Of a DNA stretch of 64,000 nucleotides, positions 8,041 to 16,690 are shown piece after piece; positions within the stretch are counted from its first letter, which is position 1, and every line of letters begins with the position of its first letter. Below the pieces are notes generated by a model. That model worked only from the letters and a program-made list of their open reading frames with translations, was not told the origin of the DNA and did no database searches. Source of the DNA: Candidatus Gastranaerophilales bacterium (GTDB taxonomy: Bacteria > Cyanobacteriota > Vampirovibrionia > Gastranaerophilales > Gastranaerophilaceae); the NCBI GenBank assembly GCA_900766355.1, contig CAAFVD010000116.1:62001-126000 (forward strand). Reading direction: 5' to 3'. The translations under genes were made by a program, and so were the position numbers.

Positions 8041-8786
8041 AAACAACTTACGATTATTATAATTGTAGAAACAACTATTGGTGCTGGAATACCAAACACA
8101 AAAGTTGTACAATCTATCCTTATGCTCTCAACAAGAATTCGCACGATTGAATATAATATGAAATATATCGCAGTAATATTACCTGTTTTTATTTTTTTTG
8201 TTTTTTGAAGAAGAATCAATACACAAAAAATAACTAAATCCAGCACAGACTCATACAAAAATGTTGGCTGGAAAAATGAGCAATTAATATATTGTTCTGG
8301 TCTGTTTTCTACAGGGATATAAACACCCCAAGGTAAGTTAGTTGGACGACCAAAAGCCTCTGAATTAAAAAAATTTCCCCAACGACCTATAGCTTGAGCA
8401 AGAGGTAGAGCAAAACAAAACGAATCACATATCTGCATAAAGTTTAAAGGATTTTTATAGACAACATATACTAGCGATAATATTCCACCCAAAAAAGCAC
8501 CATGAATAGACAATCCGCCACCTCTAAAATTTAAAATTTCTAAAGGATTATGAAAATAATATGAATAATTAAATATACAAAAATATAATCTTGCACCAAA
8601 AATTCCACTCAACAAAACAATCGGTGCAATATCAAAAATCACATTCTTATATCCATAACAACGCTCGGCAAACTTATTAGCTACAAACAATCCAACAACT
8701 ATTGCCAACCCCATCAAAACACCATAATAATAAACATCAAACCCGTTTATTGAAAAAATTACACTATCAGGAGATGTAAACAACAT
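8007..8786 (-). CDS. lgt: Phosphatidylglycerol-prolipoprotein diacylglyceryl transferase
   Basis: A 259-aa polytopic inner-membrane enzyme that attaches diacylglycerol to the lipobox cysteine of prolipoproteins. The Lgt signature GRWGNFFNSEAFGRPT (near 134-149) is present, with conserved GGLSIHGAFLGG (near 89-100). About seven hydrophobic segments are visible. It is the last gene of the lysA-cdaA-yitT operon and follows a putative lipoprotein (stop 3 bp before its start), which fits its function. The 3' end overlaps hisS in convergent orientation. Confidence 0.95.
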   Translation of the reverse strand: MLFTSPDSVIFSINGFDVYYYGVLMGLAIVVGLFVANKFAERCYGYKNVIFDIAPIVLLSGIFGARLYFCIFNYSYYFHNPLEILNFRGGGLSIHGAFLGGILSLVYVVYKNPLNFMQICDSFCFALPLAQAIGRWGNFFNSEAFGRPTNLPWGVYIPVENRPEQYINCSFFQPTFLYESVLDLVIFCVLILLQKTKKIKTGNITAIYFILYSIVRILVESIRIDCTTFVFGIPAPIVVSTIIIIVSCFYLFKNSKISE

Positions 8787-8789
8787 AAA

Positions 8790-9374
8790 CTATTCGTTTC
8801 CTAATTTAGATAATTCTTCTTCAATACTTTTTATTTGATTATTTATATCTTCTGAATCTTTGGCATCATTTGATTTTAATAAATATTTTTTATATGATGC
8901 AACTGCATTTGTATATAATTCTATTGCTGTTAATTTTCTTTGTTCTACAGACATCTTTTTGATATCTTCATCTACTTTTCCATCTTCTACATCATCATTA
9001 TCTTCAGATGTTACAGTAGAGGTTTCAGAATTTGCATCTAACAACTCTTGAGCATAAGATTCTTGAGCAACGGCTAATGAATAATAAGAATCTGCATACT
9101 CTGGGTTCAAATCAAGCGCCTTTGACAACGATTCTATAGCTTTTTTATATTGTTTATTTTTTATATACGCAACACCCAAATTATAATGAGTTTCAAATAT
9201 TGTACTGTCTAAATCAATACTAGACTGTAATCTATTAATTGCAGCATCATAATCTCCGTTTTCAAGATATACTTTTGCCTTATTATTTAATTCTTGAACT
9301 GCAAAATTATTTATACAAGCTGTCGATATTACCGCTATAAAAAGTACAGTAACAATTAATATTGCTCTTTTCAT
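8790..9374 (-). CDS. TPR-repeat lipoprotein
   Basis: A 194-aa protein with a short lysine-arginine start, a hydrophobic stretch and a lipobox-like STAC (Cys20), so it is probably lipid-anchored. At least two tetratricopeptide repeats follow (residues ~28-61 and 62-95: YLENGDYDAAINRL, YIKNKQYKKAIESLSKAL). Then come an acidic linker rich in Asp/Glu/Ser and a final helical repeat. A scaffold role in the periplasm is likely; no partner is identifiable. Its position directly upstream of lgt suits a lipoprotein. Confidence 0.8.
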   Translation of the reverse strand: MKRAILIVTVLFIAVISTACINNFAVQELNNKAKVYLENGDYDAAINRLQSSIDLDSTIFETHYNLGVAYIKNKQYKKAIESLSKALDLNPEYADSYYSLAVAQESYAQELLDANSETSTVTSEDNDDVEDGKVDEDIKKMSVEQRKLTAIELYTNAVASYKKYLLKSNDAKDSEDINNQIKSIEEELSKLGNE

Positions 9375-9405
9375 TACTATTCCCTACTATCTCTCTCAAC
9401 TTTTT

Positions 9406-9753
9406 TTAGAATGGCTTTGTTTGGTTCAATTTTAATCTTAATTCTCTAAATCTAGCAATATCTTCTTGTGTTTTTCCAGATTCTTTAAATACCGCTTGAG
9501 AAGATGGGTGAACCATTAACACATAATCCATGTGGATTTCCAAAAAGTTATATCTTCTTGGAGGTTGTTTTGTATTTCTTGGGTAAATTTCTGCGTTTGT
9601 AACTGCTAAGAAACGTCTTTCTCTATCATTTAATAAATCAGTAAGTTCTCTGTTAGTATTTGTGTATTTTGAAACGTGTACAGTACCTTTGATATCATGA
9701 TCTGCAGTTAAAATACATACTTCTATTGGAATTGTGTCATTATTTTTTGCCAT
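9406..9753 (-). CDS. Conserved-looking 115-aa cytosolic protein, unknown function
   Basis: A compact protein with alternating strands at the N-terminus (IPIEVCILTADHDIKGTVHV), a central PRRYNFLEIHMDYVLMVHPS segment and a charged C-terminal helix. No signal peptide or membrane helix is seen. It lies between yitT and the TPR lipoprotein in one operon. I do not recognise the family. The strand-rich start could be a small beta-barrel of the kind found in regulatory or RNA-binding proteins. Confidence 0.65.
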   Translation of the reverse strand: MAKNNDTIPIEVCILTADHDIKGTVHVSKYTNTNRELTDLLNDRERRFLAVTNAEIYPRNTKQPPRRYNFLEIHMDYVLMVHPSSQAVFKESGKTQEDIARFRELRLKLNQTKPF

Positions 9754-9809
9754 ATTAATATATCCTTTTATATAAATTTTATACCATTTTCCTTATCTTG
9801 TCCAGTAAA

Positions 9810-10694
9810 TTATTTCTTTTTAACCCTTACACCTTCTACCTCGTGAACATTTTCAATAACTAAAAAAGCTCTAGGGTCAATATCTTTAACCAACTGCTTT
9901 AATTTTGCAAGCTCTAACCTTGAGACAACACAGAAGGTCAAAACATTATCCAGTCCTGAGTATCCGCCTTTGCTACGTATATATGTAACACTTACGTCCA
10001 ACTCTTTCATTATCATTTTTCCAATTTCTCGATATTTTTCAGATACAATTCTAACTGATTTAGAACTATTTAAACCTTCCATGACAATATCAATAGTTTT
10101 TGATGCGATAAAATATGTAAGTATAGAATACATAGCCTTATCCCAACCAAACATAAGACCTGCAACCATATAGATAAACAAATTAAACCCCATCAAGAAC
10201 TGCCCAACTGACATAAAGGAAAATTTTTGAGATAACCTTATAGACATTATTTCAGTTCCATCTAAAGATGCATTATTTTTCAACACTAAACCAACACCAG
10301 TACCTAAAATAATCCCACCAAAAATTGGAGCTAATAATGGGTCTTTTGTGGCAATTTCCCATTGAAATACATTTGTGAACACAGATAATACAGAAACTGC
10401 ATATAGAGTTTGCAATACAAAACGTATACCTAACTTGCTAAAAGCCAAAACCAAAAACGGTAGATTAATTAAAAATATTAAAAGACCTAACTGAGTATGT
10501 GTTAAATAGCTTAGCATCATTGCAACACCAATAACTCCTCCGTCAAAAATTTTATGTGGAAACATAAAAGACTCAAGAGCAAATGCAACAATAACTGCAC
10601 CTATAGTAAGCCAAATTAATTGAACTATAACATCTTTTGCAAGTTCTTTTTTTGATTTCGGCTTAACTTCTTCCACCTTTTTAAATAATCCCAT
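9810..10694 (-). CDS. YitT-family membrane protein
   Basis: A 294-aa protein with five to six membrane segments (residues ~22-205) and a soluble C-terminal domain ending IDPRAFLVIENVHEVEGVRVKKK. This is the YitT arrangement (DUF161 plus DUF2179). Function in the family is unclear; a transport role is usually assumed. It shares one base with the stop of cdaA (10694), so it is co-translated with the c-di-AMP synthase. In many genomes the cdaA partner is CdaR, which is absent here. Confidence 0.88.
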   Translation of the reverse strand: MGLFKKVEEVKPKSKKELAKDVIVQLIWLTIGAVIVAFALESFMFPHKIFDGGVIGVAMMLSYLTHTQLGLLIFLINLPFLVLAFSKLGIRFVLQTLYAVSVLSVFTNVFQWEIATKDPLLAPIFGGIILGTGVGLVLKNNASLDGTEIMSIRLSQKFSFMSVGQFLMGFNLFIYMVAGLMFGWDKAMYSILTYFIASKTIDIVMEGLNSSKSVRIVSEKYREIGKMIMKELDVSVTYIRSKGGYSGLDNVLTFCVVSRLELAKLKQLVKDIDPRAFLVIENVHEVEGVRVKKK

Positions 10695-11623
10695 TATACT
10701 TTATCCTCTTTTTTCTTAACAGAATTATTATGTATTAATTTATTAAAACTATCAAATCCAAAAAGATTATTTTGAGTAGATGATTTTTCAGAACCTTCAA
10801 CACCTAAGATTGATTCTAAATCATTTTTAAAAGTCGTCAAATCTTCGTATTTCTTCAAAGTTCCGTCCATACATAAAGAAACATCACCTGTTTCTTCGGA
10901 TACGACTAAACAAGCACAATCACTAACTTCTGACAAACCAATTGCCGCTCTATGTCTTGTTCCGTATTTCCAGCTTAATTTAGGATCTTCAGTCAAAGGT
11001 AACAATACCCCCGCAGAAAGTATTTTATTATTCTTTATAACAACTGCCCCATCATGTAACGGAGTATTTGTATGGAATATTGTTAATATTAATTCAGTAG
11101 AAACATCAGCATTTAACTTTGTTCCAACATCAGAATAAGCAGAAGGACTATACTCATTTTGAAAAACTATCAATGCACCTGTTTTGGTTTTTGTTAAATA
11201 TTTTACAGCCTCTACAATTTCTTTAATAACATCTATATTATCATCTTGAACAGATTGATGATTTCTCATTCCAAATAAAGTTTTACTGATATATCCAGGT
11301 TGACCTAAATATCCCAAGAAACGTCTTAACTCAGGTTGAAAAATTACAATCAAACTCAACGAAATCAATGTAACTAAAGATTTTAAAAACATTCCTAAAA
11401 TATTTAAATTAAGAATATTTAAAACCTCTGCAAATATCCATGTAAACACTAGAAACATTATTCCACGTACAAGCTTTTCGGCTGGAGTATGTTGTATAAA
11501 TCGTTTATAAAAAGTCAAAACAACACCGACAATTATTGCTAGTTCAACAATATTCACCCAATCAAGTGAAAAATGTAAATTTGCTATCTGATTTTGTACA
11601 GGTATAAAGATTTTTTCTATCAT
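10694..11623 (-). CDS. cdaA: Diadenylate cyclase (c-di-AMP synthase)
   Basis: A 309-aa CdaA/DacA-type enzyme making cyclic di-AMP from two ATP at the inner face of the membrane. Three membrane helices lie near residues 24-41, 52-72 and 77-97. The DAC domain follows, with catalytic DGA (191-193) and RHR (223-225). The C-terminal ~45 residues are a charged tail. It overlaps lysA and yitT by 1 nt each. A lysA-cdaA neighbourhood is, as I recall, typical of cyanobacteria and supports the taxonomic guess. The matching hydrolase type (pgpH) lies at 30132-32324. Confidence 0.95.
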   Translation of the reverse strand: MIEKIFIPVQNQIANLHFSLDWVNIVELAIIVGVVLTFYKRFIQHTPAEKLVRGIMFLVFTWIFAEVLNILNLNILGMFLKSLVTLISLSLIVIFQPELRRFLGYLGQPGYISKTLFGMRNHQSVQDDNIDVIKEIVEAVKYLTKTKTGALIVFQNEYSPSAYSDVGTKLNADVSTELILTIFHTNTPLHDGAVVIKNNKILSAGVLLPLTEDPKLSWKYGTRHRAAIGLSEVSDCACLVVSEETGDVSLCMDGTLKKYEDLTTFKNDLESILGVEGSEKSSTQNNLFGFDSFNKLIHNNSVKKKEDKV

Positions 11624-12939
11624 TATGCTAACCTATCAGGAATTACATCATGTGACACTAAATCTTCTAATGTCTCTCTATATACAATAATATCAGATTG
11701 GCAATTATTTACAAGTACCATTGCAGGTTTTACTGCCCTATTATAATTACTTGCCATAGAATAATTATATGCACCTGTATTATAAACACAGAGGACGTCT
11801 CCAGCATTTAGACTAGGGAGTTCTATTCCATTTATCAAAATATCTCCTGATTCGCAAAATTTACCCGCAATCGTAACAACCTCTGAATCTCTTTCAGAAT
11901 GTGAAGTTACAAGTTCTGCTAAATATTCTGCTTGATACATGCTTGGACGTGGATTATCTGCCATTCCTCCATCAACAGAAATATATTTTGTCATGTTAGG
12001 AACTTGTTTTGAACTGCCTACAGTATACAAAGTCACCCCAGATGTAGAAATAATACTTCTTCCAGGCTCTAAATATATCGTAGGTTTATTTATTTTATAC
12101 TTTTCTATATTCTCAGTTAAAGATTTTATTATTACATATGCAATTTCTTGAACTGATGGTGGATTATCACTTTCTACATACTTAACTCCTAAACCACCAC
12201 CAATATTCATTTCATCTAGTTTTATACCAAATTTTTCTTCTATCCTAGCTATTTCTTTTACTAAGACTTCTACTTCATCATAATAACATTTTGTTTCAAA
12301 TATTTGAGAACCTATATGAGCATGTAACCCTCTTATATTTATATTTTTATCTATATTCAAAATATGTTCAATTATTGAATCTATTTGAGATAAATCAAAT
12401 CCGAATTTGCAGTCTAATTGTCCTGTTTGAATATATTTATGGGTATGACATTCTATTCCTGGCGTTATTCTTAATAGAGCATTTACAGTTTTATTATATT
12501 TTTTAGAAATTTCTGAGATTAAGTTCACCTCATGAAAATTATCAATAGAAAATCTTCCAACACCATATTTTATAGCTAATTCAATTTCTTCAGGAGTTTT
12601 ATTATTACCATTAAACAAAACCTTTGACATATCTATACCAGCTTTATACAAGGTATAAATTTCACCACCTGAAACTACATCAAAACCAAACCCTTCACTT
12701 GCAATTATTCTTGAAACTGCAGAATTACACAAAGCTTTTGAAGCATACATCATATTTGTTTTTTCATATTTAGAAAAAGCTTTTTTATAATCCTTACAAA
12801 TACTTCTTATAGTTTGTTCATCAACAACATATAAAGGTGTTCCATATTTTTGAGCCAAATCTACCATATCACACCCACCGATTGTTAAATTTTTCTCTCT
12901 TTTTAAGGTTATAGGTTTCAATAACTGGTTTGTACTCAT
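11623..12939 (-). CDS. lysA: Diaminopimelate decarboxylase
   Basis: A 438-aa PLP-dependent fold III decarboxylase catalysing the last step of lysine synthesis, meso-DAP to L-lysine. MMYASKAL (near 63-70) holds the PLP lysine. LHAHIGSQI, NIGGGLGVKY and YLEPGRSII bind cofactor and substrate, and the FCESGDIL segment supplies the active-site Cys from the partner subunit. GAGAGG sits before ATG12939. It is the first gene of the operon running through cdaA, yitT and lgt, tying wall-precursor and lysine metabolism to c-di-AMP. Confidence 0.96.
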   Translation of the reverse strand: MSTNQLLKPITLKREKNLTIGGCDMVDLAQKYGTPLYVVDEQTIRSICKDYKKAFSKYEKTNMMYASKALCNSAVSRIIASEGFGFDVVSGGEIYTLYKAGIDMSKVLFNGNNKTPEEIELAIKYGVGRFSIDNFHEVNLISEISKKYNKTVNALLRITPGIECHTHKYIQTGQLDCKFGFDLSQIDSIIEHILNIDKNINIRGLHAHIGSQIFETKCYYDEVEVLVKEIARIEEKFGIKLDEMNIGGGLGVKYVESDNPPSVQEIAYVIIKSLTENIEKYKINKPTIYLEPGRSIISTSGVTLYTVGSSKQVPNMTKYISVDGGMADNPRPSMYQAEYLAELVTSHSERDSEVVTIAGKFCESGDILINGIELPSLNAGDVLCVYNTGAYNYSMASNYNRAVKPAMVLVNNCQSDIIVYRETLEDLVSHDVIPDRLA

Positions 12940-13108
12940 ATAAGATTTACCTCTCTAACTCTCTCATTATCTAGTTTATAGGAAATATAAAAGAATGTAC
13001 AGTAGTAAATTTTTATTTATTTTATTAATTTTTGTAACAAAATCAAAAATTTTAGTCAATTTTTTATATTCATATTTCTTTGAAGGGCATAACAGAAAGG
13101 AAAAAAAT

Positions 13109-14113
13109 ATGTCATATGCCCCATTAATTAATTCTTCAATACCTTCACCAGAATATTACCAAAACTATATGAGCGTAGATAACTCAAAAAAAGATACAAC
13201 ACTCGATAGTTCTGTCGCAGGGTTTGATACTCCACAAAAGAAACACAAAACAAAAAATATGTTAATTGGTTCCTTAATCGCACTTGCTTCTCTTGCCTCA
13301 GTTCCTTTTATGGTGGACAGTAGTTCAAAAGATTCGCAAATTTACAATACAACCCCTGAAACAGAAATGACAATTAACGAAGATGTAAATTACGAAGAAA
13401 CACCTACAGCAATGATAAATTTTGATTCTACAAAAGGCCTAACACCTAGTCAAAAAGAATCAATAGATATTTTAGTTGCAAGCAGGTTAAACGGAATAGA
13501 TCCTGAAAACAAAGTTCTTTTGAACAAACAAGTTAAATCTACTCAACTTATGATTGATAAACTCGCTGCAAAATATAAGGATAAAACAATAACTGAAGAT
13601 GATAAAATCAGAATGGAAATGCAGATAAGATATATCACAGATAAAGAACTTCTTGACAGAGTTAATTTTACAGAAATTTCCAAATATCAACATGATTTAA
13701 CTGTGTTAAAGGCATTAATTGCAGGCTCTAGAGAAAGAATACCTAGAAATAGCTCAGATGCTCAAGAAGAATTTGATAAACAAGTAGAAAATGCCCAAAA
13801 ACTTGTTAATGATATTACAACCAAATACAAAAAAAGAGCAAAAGTTGCTGGTAATACCGATGGCGACACTTCTTTGTCATTAAAAGAACTTCTTCAAATG
13901 CTAAACTTAAGTAGTCTTGATGGGCTTTCTGAAGAAGAACAAATGAATATTCTTAGAGGAGCTCTTTCAAATTACAAAACACAATATTTTAGTGCTGATA
14001 ACGATGAAGATATAAAACGTAGCAACGAACAAATTACCAATGTTGTCCAAGATGCACAAAACAAAATAGACTCTCAAGCAGATGCTCACAAGAGATTTAA
14101 TCTAATCAGGTAA
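13109..14113 (+). CDS. Membrane-anchored helical protein, unknown function
   Basis: The start is set at ATG13109 (334 aa) because GAAAGG precedes it; an in-frame ATG at 12995 lacks a ribosome-binding site. The N-terminus is Ser/Pro/Tyr-rich and probably disordered. One membrane segment follows near residues 52-70 (MLIGSLIALASLASVPFMV). The rest is hydrophilic and strongly helical, with many Lys/Glu/Gln and heptad-like spacing. The topology suggests a single-pass protein with a large coiled domain. No family is recognised. It converges on the HD hydrolase gene, with 3 bp between the stops. Confidence 0.65.
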   Translation: MSYAPLINSSIPSPEYYQNYMSVDNSKKDTTLDSSVAGFDTPQKKHKTKNMLIGSLIALASLASVPFMVDSSSKDSQIYNTTPETEMTINEDVNYEETPTAMINFDSTKGLTPSQKESIDILVASRLNGIDPENKVLLNKQVKSTQLMIDKLAAKYKDKTITEDDKIRMEMQIRYITDKELLDRVNFTEISKYQHDLTVLKALIAGSRERIPRNSSDAQEEFDKQVENAQKLVNDITTKYKKRAKVAGNTDGDTSLSLKELLQMLNLSSLDGLSEEEQMNILRGALSNYKTQYFSADNDEDIKRSNEQITNVVQDAQNKIDSQADAHKRFNLIR

Positions 14114-14116
14114 TCG

Positions 14117-14923
14117 CTATAAGTAACATTTTGGCTGTTGACCTGCGACTCCGGCATACAATTCTACAAACTGTTTTGCAGGACTGGCATCAATTTTTGT
14201 CAAAAGAACTTCTTCAATTTGGAAAAATCCAACATCTCCTGACATTTCTATATCAATTCTTATCGGTCTTCTTTCTCCATGGTGAATTCCGATACGATTA
14301 ATTGCATTTGCTGAATACTTATGAATATCACCGACTTTTGGTGTTTTATTTATAGATAGAGGAATTCTTGCTCTACCTTTTGTCATATCACAACCATCAG
14401 CAATTAGAATAATACCAGCCTCTATTGAATTAATTTTATGTGAAGACATATGCCCCACAATGGCTTCTGTTGCCATGGCTCTTATAACAACTCTTTTATG
14501 CAAATCATGAGCAAAGAAGTGTTGCAAAGTTCTTTCTATCAATGGCTGAGCAAGAATTACAGACATATCTTCATGACCTTGACGTCCTATAGACATACCT
14601 AAATCATGCATTAGACCTGCAATTATAACTGCAGACATACTATCTTCAAAAGTTCCAACTTCTTCTTCTTCAAGAGAAGTTTTTATCCCTGATTCATGAA
14701 GAATTTTTAACATCTTTATAGCATTACCAACTACCTGACGCATGTGAACGGGACCATGGTCATTGTATCCTAATCGTTTGATAGAAACATTGTTTGCATA
14801 TTCTTGTAACTCTTGTAGTTCCGCATCATTAACAAGATATTTAGCCAATTCCAAACATTGTGGATATTTTTTTAAACGCTCTAATAATTTTGATTCTGTA
14901 ACTTGTTCTTTTACTGATTTCAT
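14117..14923 (-). CDS. HD-domain phosphohydrolase
   Basis: A 268-aa soluble protein with the metal-binding HD pattern: H56/H60 (NDHGPVHMRQV), H106-D107 (AGLMHDLGMSIG) and H117 (GHEDMS), plus IADGCD (near 175-180). It belongs to the broad HD phosphohydrolase superfamily; the substrate (nucleotide or cyclic nucleotide) is not evident. The segment RIPLSINKTPKVGDIHKYSANAI looks family-specific. It appears monocistronic. Confidence 0.85.
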   Translation of the reverse strand: MKSVKEQVTESKLLERLKKYPQCLELAKYLVNDAELQELQEYANNVSIKRLGYNDHGPVHMRQVVGNAIKMLKILHESGIKTSLEEEEVGTFEDSMSAVIIAGLMHDLGMSIGRQGHEDMSVILAQPLIERTLQHFFAHDLHKRVVIRAMATEAIVGHMSSHKINSIEAGIILIADGCDMTKGRARIPLSINKTPKVGDIHKYSANAINRIGIHHGERRPIRIDIEMSGDVGFFQIEEVLLTKIDASPAKQFVELYAGVAGQQPKCYL

Positions 14924-14980
14924 ATTTCACCTTTTATTAAATTTATATAGCAAAAACTGATTTTTGGCAAATTATCAACT

Positions 14981-15013
14981 AAAAAAGGGTTTTAGCTAGT
15001 TGCTAAAACCCTT
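14981..15013 (-). terminator. Terminator of tRNA-fMet
   Basis: A perfect 12-bp stem (14985-14996 with 15002-15013, 5-nt loop). In the minus direction it is followed by a T-run (A14981-14986 on the plus strand). Confidence 0.85.
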
Positions 15014-15022
15014 CAAAACAAA

Positions 15023-15222
<200 letters not shown>

Positions 15223-15299
15223 GAAATACACTCAACAACTCTATTATGCTCCGTAAAAAATAAAAATCAAGTATTTTATTTTTACAATTTCTTGCTTTA

Positions 15300-16028
15300 T
15301 TAATACGATTTTTCGACAACTGAAGCGTGAGCATAGTATTCTAAAGTATCTTCCAAAGACTCCAACTCCATTTCGACACCATATCGTTTTTGCAAAGCTA
15401 ATTTAATCAAATAATCTGCAAAATGAGGATTCTTTGGCAAGAAAGAACCATGCAAATATGTTCCAAAAACATTCTTATACCTTGCACCTTCAGTACCATC
15501 TTTGCCATTATTTCCTTTACCTACAATTATTTTTGAAATAGGTTTTGTTTCGCCATTCAAATATGTTAAACCACTATGATTTTCAAACCCAACCAAAGTT
15601 TTTCTCGGTAAATAATCAACCTCAGCCGTAACATTTCCTATAAACCTAGTATAACCTGCAACAGTATAAGCATCTAACAAGCCTATACCCTCCAATCTAT
15701 CAGAATCTACAGGTTGATAATAATGACCCAAAAGTTGATATCCACCACATATTGCTAAAAATACCGCATTTTTGCTTTGTTCTTCTTTTAAAAATTCTTT
15801 ATTTAATTGAAGTTCCTTTGAAACTGCTATCTGCTGGATATCTTGCCCTCCACCCATAAAATAAATGTCATGCTCGGACATACTATCACCTATTTCAATT
15901 TCATCAATTGTTACACTTATATCTCGCCATTCGCATCTTCGTCTTAAAGTTAAAACATTACCGTAATCACCATATATATTTAGCATTTTTGGATATAAAT
16001 GCGCTATTCTTAACTGTCTTTTTCCCAT
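15300..16028 (-). CDS. gatD: GatD-type glutamine amidotransferase
   Basis: A 242-aa class I glutaminase with GatD/CobB-like order. The N-terminus is LRIAHLYPKMLNIYGDYGNV, typical of GatD, the nucleophile is C94 in AICGGYQLLG, and the catalytic His is in TYLHGSFLPKNP. GatD with the Mur ligase MurT amidates the alpha-carboxyl of D-Glu in lipid II. MurT is normally adjacent, but here the upstream gene is an unrelated membrane-anchored protein, so MurT would have to be elsewhere. A CobQ-like role is the alternative. GatD is best known from Gram-positives, so its presence beside outer-membrane genes is notable. Confidence 0.82.
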   Translation of the reverse strand: MGKRQLRIAHLYPKMLNIYGDYGNVLTLRRRCEWRDISVTIDEIEIGDSMSEHDIYFMGGGQDIQQIAVSKELQLNKEFLKEEQSKNAVFLAICGGYQLLGHYYQPVDSDRLEGIGLLDAYTVAGYTRFIGNVTAEVDYLPRKTLVGFENHSGLTYLNGETKPISKIIVGKGNNGKDGTEGARYKNVFGTYLHGSFLPKNPHFADYLIKLALQKRYGVEMELESLEDTLEYYAHASVVEKSY

Positions 16029-16037
16029 AATTTCGCC

Positions 16038-16652
16038 TTACTTATCAGACTCTTTAACTGCTCTATAAAACTCATTTGTTATTAACTGTGAATATCTATT
16101 TCTCTCATTAATAGATATCAAAACTCTTTGTTCTTTTGGATTTGAATCATTTACTGCAACAACACCAACAACTCTACTTATTGGAAGTTTTGTCACTCTA
16201 GCAGAAAATTTCACATAAGGGACACTCTTACCATAAGCTGACATGTACCCTTTATCCAAAATCTCAATATCACTTACATTTGATGACTGATATTTGAATT
16301 TTTGACTTAAATCATCTAATTTAAGTTTAACACCGTCACCTCTTATATCTTCATCTGACAACAATACTTTTTTACCTGAATCCAATATTATCATACGTTG
16401 ACCTGAAGCCCTATGTTCAGCAATTACAGCTTTGAACCCAAAAAGATTTACTGCAGTATCAACACTAAATTCAGGATTTATATTTGAGAAATCTCCAACC
16501 TTTTGTACAGCCTGTTCTGACTTTTCTTGAAAAAAACTTGAACAATTAGCAATAATATCGTCAAAACAATGGTTATTATACAAATTATTGATTCCCGCTA
16601 TAACCAAAACTATAATTATTGCATTAAAAATATTTTTAAAAAATCTAAACAT
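16038..16652 (-). CDS. Single-pass membrane-anchored protein, unknown function
   Basis: A 204-aa protein with one N-terminal hydrophobic helix (residues 8-22, FNAIIIVLVIAGINN). The following domain has alternating strands (residues ~75-190), probably exposed outside the inner membrane. There is no lipobox. It lies 9 bp upstream of gatD on the same strand, so the two are probably co-transcribed, which hints at an envelope role. No family recognised. Confidence 0.65.
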   Translation of the reverse strand: MFRFFKNIFNAIIIVLVIAGINNLYNNHCFDDIIANCSSFFQEKSEQAVQKVGDFSNINPEFSVDTAVNLFGFKAVIAEHRASGQRMIILDSGKKVLLSDEDIRGDGVKLKLDDLSQKFKYQSSNVSDIEILDKGYMSAYGKSVPYVKFSARVTKLPISRVVGVVAVNDSNPKEQRVLISINERNRYSQLITNEFYRAVKESDK

Positions 16653-16654
16653 AA

Positions 16655-16683
16655 TTTACCTATTCATTTTCTTATTGTACAAT
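16655..16683 (+). promoter_or_regulatory. mutS promoter, leaderless configuration
   Basis: TTTACC (16655-16660), 17-bp spacer, TACAAT (16678-16683). ATG of mutS follows after 7 nt with no Shine-Dalgarno. Confidence 0.5.
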
Positions 16684-16690
16684 TATAGAC

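Noticed and set aside
12995..13108. Longer N-terminus for the membrane protein at 13109
   Set aside because: No ribosome-binding site at 12995, and the extra residues are AT-driven Phe/Leu/Lys sequence. GAAAGG points to 13109.
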